Source of the DNA: Verrucomicrobiota bacterium
GTDB lineage: Bacteria; Verrucomicrobiota; Verrucomicrobiia; Opitutales; Opitutaceae
NCBI GenBank assembly: GCA_023457035.1
Contig: JAEWNN010000188.1
Location: 1-12,012, forward strand
DNA: 12,012 bases
Reading direction: 5' to 3'
Below, piece by piece: positions 7,046 through 12,012 of this stretch; position 1 is the first letter of the stretch; every line of letters starts with the position of its first letter. Below the pieces are notes generated by a model. The model did no database searches. It saw only the letters and a list, made by a program, of their open reading frames with translations, and had not been told where the DNA came from. Both the position numbers and the translations under genes were made by a program.

Positions 7046-7621
7046 ATGCTTCTGCCGATTGTTCGCTTCAACCAGCCCGTTCTCCGTAAAAAAGGCGCGC
7101 AAGTGACCGCCTTCGACGCCGCCCTGCGCACGCTCGCCGACGACATGGTCGAGACCATGCACGAGGCGGAGGGCATCGGCTTGGCCGCGCAACAGATCGG
7201 CCAGGCGATCCAGTTCTGCGTCGTCGACCTCCGTCCGACCGAAGCCGAGTTCACCTGGGAGCTCGACGGCCGCAAGCCGCCGCTCGACCTCTTCATGCCG
7301 CTGGCGATCGCCAACCCGAAGATCACCGTGCTGCCCGGCCAGGAGACCAGCTACGAGGAGGGCTGCCTCTCGTTCCCCGGTATCCGCGGCGATGTGATCC
7401 GGCCCGACGCGATCCGCGTCGAGTTCCAGGACCTCGACGGCACCGCCCACGTCCTCGTCTGCAACGGCCTGTTCTCGCGCTGCATCCAGCACGAGGCCGA
7501 CCACCTCAACGGTGTGCTCTTCATCGACCAGATGGCCAAGCGCGTCCTCCTCGAGATCAAGGACGACCTCAAGGCCCTCGAGAAGGAAACCAAGGCCGCC
7601 ACCAAGAAGAAGGCGAAGTAA
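7046..7621 (+). CDS. def: peptide deformylase
   Basis: The 191-residue product removes the N-formyl group from nascent proteins in the cytoplasm, an essential co-translational step in bacteria. All three family motifs are present: motif I GIGLAAQQIG (43-52), motif II EGCLSFPGI (105-113) with metal ligand Cys107, and motif III QHEADHLNGVLFID (148-161) with ligands His149 and His153 and catalytic Glu150. The start at ATG 7046 gives the standard family N-terminus (LLPIVRFNQPVLRKKG); upstream in-frame starts as far as 6536 would add sequence lying over the divergent gene. A Trp/acidic insert (FTWELDGRKPP) sits between motifs I and II, and the C-terminus is a Lys-rich tail. No Shine-Dalgarno sequence is visible. 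It lies 96 bp upstream of the adenosyltransferase gene, possibly in one transcript. Confidence 0.97.
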   Translation: MLLPIVRFNQPVLRKKGAQVTAFDAALRTLADDMVETMHEAEGIGLAAQQIGQAIQFCVVDLRPTEAEFTWELDGRKPPLDLFMPLAIANPKITVLPGQETSYEEGCLSFPGIRGDVIRPDAIRVEFQDLDGTAHVLVCNGLFSRCIQHEADHLNGVLFIDQMAKRVLLEIKDDLKALEKETKAATKKKAK

Positions 7622-7641
7622 CCGCCCTGCCGCCGCGCCAC

Positions 7642-7697
7642 CTCCACCGACCACTGGCAACCGGCAACCGCTTACCGGCAACCGTCCACCGTCTACC
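7642..7697 (+). repeat. degenerate tandem repeat with 7-bp period between def and the adenosyltransferase gene
   Basis: Eight consecutive heptamers follow a 'GNNNACC'-like pattern. GGCAACC is exact at 7656-7662, 7663-7669 and 7677-7683, with variants GCTTACC (7670), GTCCACC (7684) and GTCTACC (7691), and two more diverged units upstream (CTCCACC at 7642 and GACCACT at 7649). The array ends 20 bp before the next start codon. The period is not a multiple of three, which fits the lack of a real coding frame. Confidence 0.7.
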
Positions 7698-7717
7698 GCC
7701 CAGCGTTCCCCGCCGCC

Positions 7718-8248
7718 ATGTCCCGCTCCATCGCAACCCGCACCGGCGACGACGGCACCACCGCCCTGCTCTACGGCCAGCGCGTGCCCAAGGACCACCC
7801 ACAGGTCGAGGCCATCGGCAATCTCGACGAGCTCAACGCCGCCCTCGGCCTCGCCAAGGCCCAGTGCCCGAACACCGAGCGCCGCGCCGAACTGGAGCGC
7901 ATCCAGAAGGAACTCGTCGCGCTCATGGGCGAAGTCGTCTGCGCCGAGAGCGATCTCGAGCGGTACGCAAAATCCAAGTTCGAGAAGATCGACGAGGCCG
8001 CCCTCGCCCGCCTCGATGCCGGCGTCGCCGCCATCGAGGCCAAGAACGTGAAGTTCGACGGCTGGGCCACGCCCGGCGCCAACCTCCACGCCGCCGCCCT
8101 CGATCACGCCCGCACCATCGCTCGCCGCGCCGAGCGCCGCCTGATCGCCCTCGGCCACCACGGCCGCCCCCTGCGCCTGCTGCTGCTGCAGTACGTCAAC
8201 CGCCTCTCCGACCTGCTCTGGCTCATGGCCCGCGAAGCGGAGAGCTGA
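7718..8248 (+). CDS. pduO: PduO-type cob(I)yrinic acid a,c-diamide / cob(I)alamin adenosyltransferase
   Basis: This 176-residue enzyme transfers the 5'-deoxyadenosyl group of ATP to reduced cob(I)alamin, making the coenzyme form of B12. Family hallmarks are the N-terminal ATP-binding loop TRTGDDGTT (residues 7-15), the segment VEAIGNLDELNAALG, the RRAERR motif about 50 residues from the end, and the C-terminal YVNRLSDLLWLMAR, which matches the conserved 'YLNRLSDxLFxxAR'. The length is typical of the stand-alone trimeric enzyme, with no fused HbpS/DUF336 domain. ATG 7718 gives the usual short N-terminus before the ATP loop. No cobalamin riboswitch was recognised in the 96-bp leader. A B12-dependent enzyme must exist elsewhere in the genome; no other cobalamin gene lies here. 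Confidence 0.95.
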   Translation: MSRSIATRTGDDGTTALLYGQRVPKDHPQVEAIGNLDELNAALGLAKAQCPNTERRAELERIQKELVALMGEVVCAESDLERYAKSKFEKIDEAALARLDAGVAAIEAKNVKFDGWATPGANLHAAALDHARTIARRAERRLIALGHHGRPLRLLLLQYVNRLSDLLWLMAREAES

Positions 8249-8323
8249 GCACGTAGCATCCTCTCGCCCCGGCGCCGATCGCGGCACGCGCCATCGACTG
8301 ACACGCGCAGCGCGGCCACGTGG

Positions 8324-8344
8324 CGAAAGCCGCCAAGGCTTTCG
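8324..8344. repeat. 8-bp inverted repeat downstream of the adenosyltransferase gene
   Basis: CGAAAGCC (8324-8331) pairs perfectly with GGCTTTCG (8337-8344) across a 5-nt loop, 76 bp after the adenosyltransferase stop codon. There is no T tract on either side, so it is at best a weak or Rho-assisted termination hairpin. Confidence 0.5.
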
Positions 8345-8390
8345 TCCGGGCGCAAGCTGCCGCAGTTCTGGCATGCTCCGCCGCCCGCCC

Positions 8391-8421
8391 GGAGAATGTA
8401 ACGTATTACGTTACATTCTCC
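8391..8421. promoter_or_regulatory. perfect 31-bp palindrome, candidate operator upstream of hom
   Basis: GGAGAATGTAACGTA (8391-8405) is followed by a single T and then by its exact reverse complement (8407-8421), giving fifteen matched pairs. It is only about 40% G+C in a roughly 70% G+C background. It lies 142 bp after the adenosyltransferase stop and 118 bp before the hom start. No T tract follows, so a terminator is unlikely; a binding site for a dimeric repressor is the simplest reading. The regulator was not identified. Confidence 0.6.
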
Positions 8422-8539
8422 TCCTGGCGCGCCCCAACGGCCCGCCCCGCTGCGTCTTCAAGCCCGCCGCGAGTTTTCCGCACAAACAAAGCATTGTCGC
8501 CCCGCCGTGGGCCGTTTTTGCTCCTCGGACTCTCCCTCT

Positions 8540-9889
8540 ATGAAACAGGTCAACATCGGCATGATCGGCGGCGGCACGGTCGGCAGCGGCGTCTTCAACG
8601 CCCTCCGCGAGAATTCGGAGCTCATGGCCGCCCGAACCGGCGTCCGCCTCGTCGTCAAGAAGGTCGCCGTCATGGCCTTCGACGAACGCCGCCCCTACCC
8701 GATCGACCGCGCGCTGATGACCCTCGACTGGAAGGACGTCGTCAACGATCCCGAGATCCAGATCGTCACCGAACTCGTCGGCGGCACCGGCATCGCCAAG
8801 ACGATGGTCCTCGCCGCCCTCGAGGCCGGCAAGGTCGTCGTCACCGCCAACAAGGCCCTGCTCTCCGCCCACGGCCCCGAGCTCTTCGCCGCCGCCAAGA
8901 AGGCCGGCACCAACCTCTACTACGAAGCCAGCGTCGCCGGCGGCATCCCGATCATCAAGACGCTGCGCGAGGCCCTCGTCGGCGACCGTTTCGAGCGCAT
9001 CTACGGCATCGTCAACGGCACCTGCAATTATATCCTCACCCGCATGACACGCGAAGGCGCCGCCTTCGACGACGTCCTCGCCGACGCCCAGAGACTCGGC
9101 TACGCCGAGGCCAACCCGACGCTCGATGTCGACGGCCACGACGCCGCCCACAAGACCGGCATCCTCGCCTCGCTCGCCCACGGCTTCTGGGTCGACCACC
9201 ACGACATCCACGTCGAGGGCATCCGTTCCCTCACGCCGCTCGACATCCGTTTCGCCCAGCAACTCGGCTACACCATCAAGCTCCTCGGTTCCGTCCGCCT
9301 CGCCCCACCCGCCAAGGCTCCGGCGGGAATAAAGGGCAAGAAGGCCAAGGCCGCCGCCGGCGCGCGCATCAGCGTCGCCGTCAGCCCCACGCTCGTGCCG
9401 CAGAGCCACGTGCTCGCCAGCGTCAACGACGTGTTCAACGCCGTCTTTGTCTCCGGTTTCCCGATCGGCGACACCCTCTACTACGGCCGCGGCGCCGGCA
9501 AGGACGCCACCGCCTCCGCCGTGCTCAGCGACCTGGCCGACGCCGGGCTCGACCTCACCCACGGCACGCTCGACCGCGTGCCCGCCTTCGTGCCCTGCGC
9601 GAAGGGCACCGTCGTCCCCTTCGGCGAAACCTCCGCGCGCTACTACCTGCGCCTCACCGTGCTCGACAAGCCCGGCGTGGTCGCGAAGGTCTCGGCCATC
9701 CTCAGCCAGGCCGGCATCAGCCTCGCCTCGATCGTCCAGCCCGAGGGCCACGAGGGCGAAGCCGTGCCGCTGATCCTGATGACGCACGTCGCCAGCCGCG
9801 CCTCGATGGACAAGGCCCGCGCCGCCATCGCCAAGCTCCCCGCCGTGAAGGGCCCGTCGCTGCTCCTCCCCGTCGAGGACTTCGCGTAG
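8540..9889 (+). CDS. hom: homoserine dehydrogenase with C-terminal ACT domain
   Basis: The 449-residue enzyme reduces aspartate semialdehyde to homoserine with NAD(P)H, the branch point to threonine and methionine. The N-terminal Rossmann fold has the dinucleotide loop GMIGGGTVGSGV (about 7-18). The catalytic domain has EASVAGGIPII, NGTCNYIL and YAEANPTLDVDGHDAAHKTG, which carries the catalytic Lys and Asp residues. A C-terminal ACT domain begins near residue 367 (YYLRLTVLDKPGVVAKVSAI) and in this family mediates feedback inhibition, typically by threonine. ATG 8540 puts the Rossmann loop at the normal place; an in-frame ATG at 8507 adds 11 residues with no family support. A Lys/Ala-rich low-complexity loop at about residues 254-277 enlarges the catalytic domain. 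It stands alone, without thrB, thrC or lysC next to it. Confidence 0.97.
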   Translation: MKQVNIGMIGGGTVGSGVFNALRENSELMAARTGVRLVVKKVAVMAFDERRPYPIDRALMTLDWKDVVNDPEIQIVTELVGGTGIAKTMVLAALEAGKVVVTANKALLSAHGPELFAAAKKAGTNLYYEASVAGGIPIIKTLREALVGDRFERIYGIVNGTCNYILTRMTREGAAFDDVLADAQRLGYAEANPTLDVDGHDAAHKTGILASLAHGFWVDHHDIHVEGIRSLTPLDIRFAQQLGYTIKLLGSVRLAPPAKAPAGIKGKKAKAAAGARISVAVSPTLVPQSHVLASVNDVFNAVFVSGFPIGDTLYYGRGAGKDATASAVLSDLADAGLDLTHGTLDRVPAFVPCAKGTVVPFGETSARYYLRLTVLDKPGVVAKVSAILSQAGISLASIVQPEGHEGEAVPLILMTHVASRASMDKARAAIAKLPAVKGPSLLLPVEDFA

Positions 9890-9900
9890 ACGCTCCGCCC

Positions 9901-9925
9901 GTGGGGCGGCGCTTCAGCCCGCCCC
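9901..9925 (+). repeat. REP-like hairpin element, copy 1
   Basis: A GTGG-headed 25-nt unit. Stem GGGGCGG (9903-9909) pairs with CCGCCCC (9919-9925), and the loop side contains GCTTCAGC. It shares length, head and core with the copies at 10036-10060 and 10061-10085. It lies 11 bp after the hom stop codon. Confidence 0.75.
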
Positions 9926-10013
9926 GCTCGACACCGCGCTCGCATCCAATACGAGAACACCGCCCGGTCGTACCGCCGGCGTCGGCAAGAGCGAGGCTCG
10001 GTGGATCCGAAGC

Positions 10014-10039
10014 AAAAAGGCCGGCGGCATCTGCCGGCC
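10014..10039 (-). terminator. terminator-like hairpin on the minus strand, downstream of the carboxypeptidase gene
   Basis: Read on the minus strand, GGCCGGC (10039-10033) pairs with GCCGGCC (10025-10019) around a 7-nt loop and runs into TTTTT (10018-10014). It lies 368 bp beyond the carboxypeptidase stop codon, so it could end a long 3' untranslated region. It overlaps the edge of REP-like copy 2. Confidence 0.65.
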
Positions 10040-10060
10040 CGGGCTGAAGCCCCGGGCTAC
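10036..10060 (-). repeat. REP-like hairpin element, copy 2 (inverted)
   Basis: On the minus strand this unit begins GTAG and has the same 25-nt layout as copies 1 and 3, with the GCTTCAGCCCG core. On the plus strand GCCCGGG (10037-10043) pairs with CCCGGGC (10051-10057). It abuts copy 3 head to head (CTAC then GTGG), like an inverted REP pair. Confidence 0.75.
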
Positions 10061-10085
10061 GTGGTGCGGTGCTTTAGCCCGCACC
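10061..10085 (+). repeat. REP-like hairpin element, copy 3
   Basis: A GTGG-headed 25-nt unit. Stem GGTGCGG (10063-10069) pairs with CCGCACC (10079-10085), with GCTTTAGC on the loop side. Compared with copy 1, one G-C pair is replaced by T-A on both arms (10065/10083), a compensatory change that keeps the stem. Confidence 0.75.
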
Positions 10086-10209
10086 GCCAGGCTCCGCGAA
10101 CACCCGCGGAACTGGATCACCGCCCCTCGGTCGCCCGGAATGACCGACCTGCGCAGCATTCGCCAACAGCGGCCTCTTCCTGATTTCCTCTCAAGCAACC
10201 GAACCAGAA

Positions 10210-10277
10210 ACCACGGATTTCACGGATGAACACGGATCATCCAGCGACCATCCGTGGCGATCCGTGTAATCCGTGGT
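10210..10277. repeat. 68-bp imperfect palindrome made of six CACGGAT heptamers
   Basis: CACGGAT occurs on the plus strand at 10212, 10221 and 10231, and as its complement ATCCGTG at 10250, 10260 and 10269. The two halves pair as stems of 10, 7 and 7 bp (10210-10219 with 10268-10277; 10221-10227 with 10260-10266; 10231-10237 with 10250-10256), separated by a 1x1 and a 3x3 internal mismatch, around a 12-nt loop. The build resembles dispersed non-coding palindromes seen in many environmental genomes; copy number in this genome is unknown. Confidence 0.8.
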
Positions 10278-10406
10278 CACTCTCCGCCCCGCTCGCTCAG
10301 CAACGTTGCTTTCCCTCAAGGTCGCGTCCCGACGCGCGTCTACGCTGAGTTCCAGATTTCTCCGGCGCTCAGGAAACCCGCCGCCACGTTCCCGCCCGGG
10401 TCACCA

Positions 10407-11432
10407 TCACTTCTTCCCGGCCGGCTTCGCGCCGGGCAGGCGGAACTCGACCATCGGCGGCTCGTCGGTCTGCTCCTCCTCGCCCTCTTCCGCGGAGAGC
10501 GCCTCCGGCGGTTCAGCACCAACGGGAACCGCCGCCTCCGGCTCGGGCGCCTGCGGGGCCAACTCCGCCGGCACCGGCGAGGCCTTCGGCAGCGCCTCCG
10601 CGATCACGCGGCGCGCGATCGCGTCGCGCTGGCGTCCGTAGACCCCCTTGCTGCCCATGACCACGGCGATGACGCGTTTTCCATTCTGATACACGGTGGC
10701 GGCAAGCGCATAGCCGCCGCGGGCGAGATAACCGGTCTTCAACCCATCGCAGCCCGGCATCTGGCCGAGCAGCTTGTTGTGGTTGTTCATCACCAGCAGC
10801 GGTTCCTGCCGGAAAGTCCGTTGCTTCGTTGCCGTGAACTTCAGCGCCAGCGGATGCCTGACCATCTCGTGCGAGAGGATGGCGATGTCGCGCGGGGTCG
10901 ACACGTCCGCGTCCTGGCCCTTGGACGCCAGCCCGTGCGGCGTGGTGAACTTCGTGCGGGTCATGCCCAGCTGCGCTGCGCGTTGGTTCATCGCCGCCAC
11001 GAACGCCTCACGCGTCCCGCCCACGTGGTTCGCGCAGGCCAGCGCGGCATCGTTGGCCGACTGCACCATCATCGCGTAGAGCATCTCCTCCAGCGTGAAG
11101 ACCTCGCCCTCCTTCAGGTACACCTGCGATCCGCCCATCTTCGCCTCCTCGGCGGTCACGGTGATCGGGTCGTTCAACCGCACCTTGCCGGCCTCGATCG
11201 CATCGAGGCACAGCAGCAGGTTCATGAGCTTGGTCACGCTCGCCGGGTAGGCCGCAACATCGGCGCCGTCCTCGACGAGGACCTTGCCGTCGCCGGCATC
11301 AATCACGATCAGGCCGGTATAGTCCTTGTCGGCCGGCACACCGGGCCCGGCCTTCTTGGCTGCGGCCAACGCGGAGGAGAACGGCGCCAGCACCAACACC
11401 AGCGCCAGGGAGAAGCGGAGAAAGTGGGACAT
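10407..11432 (-). CDS. D-alanyl-D-alanine carboxypeptidase (penicillin-binding protein, peptidase S11, DacA/DacF-like)
   Basis: This 341-residue protein trims the terminal D-Ala from peptidoglycan pentapeptides in the periplasm. It starts with a signal peptide (about 1-23, FLRFSLALVLVLAPFSSALA). All three serine penicillin-binding motifs are in place: Ser65-x-x-Lys68 (SVTK, nucleophile Ser65), Ser125-x-Asn127 (SAN) and Lys232-Thr-Gly (KTG). The catalytic domain ends near residue 285. In place of the usual PBP5 C-terminal beta domain and membrane-anchoring helix there is a Pro/Ala/Glu-rich, strongly acidic tail (about 288-330) and a short basic end, so it may be soluble in the periplasm. ATG 11432 was chosen because it directly precedes the signal peptide; the frame is open further upstream but that sequence has no family character and runs through repeat DNA. 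It lies downstream of ligA on the same strand, separated by repeats. Confidence 0.95.
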   Translation of the reverse strand: MSHFLRFSLALVLVLAPFSSALAAAKKAGPGVPADKDYTGLIVIDAGDGKVLVEDGADVAAYPASVTKLMNLLLCLDAIEAGKVRLNDPITVTAEEAKMGGSQVYLKEGEVFTLEEMLYAMMVQSANDAALACANHVGGTREAFVAAMNQRAAQLGMTRTKFTTPHGLASKGQDADVSTPRDIAILSHEMVRHPLALKFTATKQRTFRQEPLLVMNNHNKLLGQMPGCDGLKTGYLARGGYALAATVYQNGKRVIAVVMGSKGVYGRQRDAIARRVIAEALPKASPVPAELAPQAPEPEAAVPVGAEPPEALSAEEGEEEQTDEPPMVEFRLPGAKPAGKK

Positions 11433-11735
11433 CGCGCCGAGCGTCGACCGCGCGCTCCGCACTGCAAACGGATTTTCGGCCGCTCGGAACGTGGGCCGAC
11501 GGCGAGTTTCAGGTCCAAAACTAGACACCGAACACTCCCGCCCCCGTAGGTCCGGTCTCCGACCGGACACCCTGTGCTCAGGCCGTCCCCTGCGACTCCA
11601 GTTTTTCGCGACCGGTCGTAGACCGGTCCTACTCGCCGGCATGCAACACCCAGTAGGTCCGGTCTCCGACCGGACACTCTGTGCTCAAGCCGTCCCCTTC
11701 GACTCCAGTCTTCCGCGACCGGTCGCAGACCGGTC
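11433..11735. other. 303-bp non-coding region between ligA and the carboxypeptidase gene, mostly BIME-like repeats
   Basis: About two thirds consists of two 87-bp repeat units separated by 20 bp. The remaining part (11433-11545) is the likely promoter region of the carboxypeptidase gene. It has an A/T-rich patch around 11511-11523 but no clear -35/-10 pair. No reading frame here has coding character. Confidence 0.7.
11546..11632 (+). repeat. BIME-like 87-bp repeat unit, copy 1
   Basis: The unit starts GTAGG and ends CCTAC; its 12-bp termini are inverted repeats matching at 11 positions. Just inside are two hairpins: GTCCGGTC-TCC-GACCGGAC at the left end and GACCGGTC-GTA-GACCGGTC at the right end, joined by a linker of about 40 bp. 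It matches the copy at 11653-11739 at 81 of 87 positions. Two inverted palindromes with GTAG heads around a linker is the layout of a bacterial interspersed mosaic element. Confidence 0.85.
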
Positions 11736-11739
11736 CTAC
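11653..11739 (+). repeat. BIME-like 87-bp repeat unit, copy 2, overlapping the ligA stop codon
   Basis: Same length and structure as copy 1 with six substitutions; none falls in the left hairpin and the only one in the right hairpin is in its loop (T to C). Its right end CTAC (11736-11739) is the complement of the GTAG head. The TAG within that head is the ligA stop codon on the minus strand. Confidence 0.85.
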
Positions 11740-12012
11740 CGGGTCCCCGCCACCAGCTGCCGCAGCCCGGGCTCGTCGAGCACGGTGACGCCCAGCGCGC
11801 GGGCCTTCTCCAGCTTCGAGCCCGCCTCCTCGCCGGCGACGACGTAGTGGGTCTTCTTCGAGACGCTCCCGCTCACCTTGCCGCCGGCCTGCTCGATCAG
11901 CTCGGTCGCCGCCTCACGCGAAAGCGTGGGCAGCGTGCCGGTGAGCACGAGCGTCTTGCCCGCCAGCGGCGCGCCCGTACCAGCCGCCGCGGGAGGCGTC
12001 GGTTCCAGCCCG
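11736..12012 (-). CDS. ligA: NAD-dependent DNA ligase, C-terminal BRCT domain (5' part outside window)
   Basis: The frame is open from the window edge to a TAG at 11738-11736 and encodes the last 91 residues of the ligase. After a Pro/Ala-rich linker (EPTPPAAAGTG) comes a BRCT domain with the LigA-specific signature: LAGKTLVLTGTLPTLSR, GGKVSGSVSKKTHYVVAGE, then AGSKLEKARALGVTVLDE. LigA seals nicks during replication and repair, using NAD+ for self-adenylation; the BRCT domain aids DNA binding and clamp closure. The adenylation, OB-fold, zinc-finger and helix-hairpin-helix domains lie outside the window. The C-terminus (LRQLVAGTR) ends exactly in the head of a repeat element, so the final codons may have been shaped by repeat insertion. 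Confidence 0.96.
   Translation of the reverse strand, partial: GLEPTPPAAAGTGAPLAGKTLVLTGTLPTLSREAATELIEQAGGKVSGSVSKKTHYVVAGEEAGSKLEKARALGVTVLDEPGLRQLVAGTR

Larger units (their letters stand above)
9890..10406. other. 517-bp repeat-rich non-coding region between hom and the convergent carboxypeptidase gene
   Basis: No credible gene lies here. It holds three copies of a 25-nt REP-like hairpin (9901-9925, 10036-10060, 10061-10085), a minus-strand terminator-like hairpin (10014-10039), a 68-bp imperfect palindrome of CACGGAT heptamers (10210-10277) and a 12-bp palindrome AGCAACGTTGCT (10299-10310). hom and the carboxypeptidase gene converge on it, which is the sort of safe site where such repeats accumulate. 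Confidence 0.8.

Noticed and set aside
7622..7717. Cobalamin riboswitch before the adenosyltransferase gene
   Set aside because: The leader is too short and is mostly a period-7 repeat; no B12-box-like conserved element was seen.
8389..8416. Resemblance of the palindrome's right arm (TTACGTTACAT) to the XerD half of a dif site (TTATGTTAAAT)
   Set aside because: The XerC half and the six-base centre do not fit, and the site is a perfect palindrome with a one-base centre rather than two 11-bp arms around six bases.
8422..8539. Amino-acid leader peptide or riboswitch (threonine, lysine, SAM) before hom
   Set aside because: No run of regulatory codons, no terminator/antiterminator pair and no recognisable riboswitch core.
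8411..9787. A 458-codon minus-strand open frame opposite hom
   Set aside because: Low-complexity Gly/Glu/Asp/Val product, antisense to a certain enzyme gene; caused by strong third-position GC bias.
10254..11549. A 431-codon plus-strand open frame opposite the carboxypeptidase gene
   Set aside because: Arg/His/Leu-rich product without domains, antisense to a gene with all three penicillin-binding motifs, and it starts within palindromic repeat DNA.
11546..11739. Two similar repeats separated by 20 bp considered as a CRISPR array
   Set aside because: The repeats are 87 bp, there are only two, they contain paired hairpins with inverted termini, and no cas gene is near.

Overview
The window is about 70% G+C, gene dense, and free of tRNA or rRNA genes, prophage or insertion-sequence genes. 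Gene content and style suggest a Verrucomicrobiota bacterium, probably Opitutaceae-like. Pointers are an ECF sigma / zinc-finger anti-sigma with C-terminal HEAT-like helices / DUF4097 operon, a coiled-coil protein with a very hydrophobic N-terminal anchor, almost no Shine-Dalgarno sequences, and families of short palindromic repeats. This placement is inference from style, not a database match.

Layout. 1-408 (+): 3' end of a SPOUT-class TrmH/SpoU RNA 2'-O-methyltransferase. 588-3087 (+): a three-gene envelope-stress-type operon (ECF sigma factor, membrane anti-sigma factor, secreted DUF4097 beta-repeat protein) closed by a strong intrinsic terminator at 3120-3146. 3292-3756 (+): a small membrane-anchored protein of unknown function with its own terminator at 3791-3823. 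6957-3874 (-): a two-gene operon of uncharacterised envelope proteins, a multi-pass membrane protein followed after 12 bp by an anchored coiled-coil protein whose C-terminal domain looks like a degenerate trypsin-fold domain. 7046-8248 (+), diverging from that operon: peptide deformylase (def), a period-7 repeat, and PduO-type cob(I)alamin adenosyltransferase. 8540-9889 (+): homoserine dehydrogenase (hom), preceded by a 291-bp gap holding a perfect 31-bp palindrome. 9890-10406: non-coding and rich in repeats. 11432-10407 (-): D-Ala-D-Ala carboxypeptidase. 11433-11735: non-coding with two 87-bp BIME-like units. 12012-11736 (-): C-terminal BRCT end of NAD-dependent DNA ligase (ligA).

How the parts relate. 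The sigma/anti-sigma/DUF4097 operon reads as a self-contained signalling unit: the membrane anti-sigma would hold the sigma factor until a signal releases it. The divergent pair at 3874-6957 is the least explained coding part of the window. def, the adenosyltransferase, hom, the carboxypeptidase and ligA are ordinary housekeeping genes.

The most unusual content is non-coding. Two different families of hairpin repeats, both with the GTAG/GTGG-type heads known from REP elements mobilised by RAYT (TnpA-REP) transposases, flank the carboxypeptidase gene. One of them supplies the ligA stop codon. Nearby lies a 68-bp imperfect palindrome built from six copies of one heptamer. No RAYT gene is present here, so mobilisation in trans is inferred. 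I did not find a clearly new defence or metabolic system.
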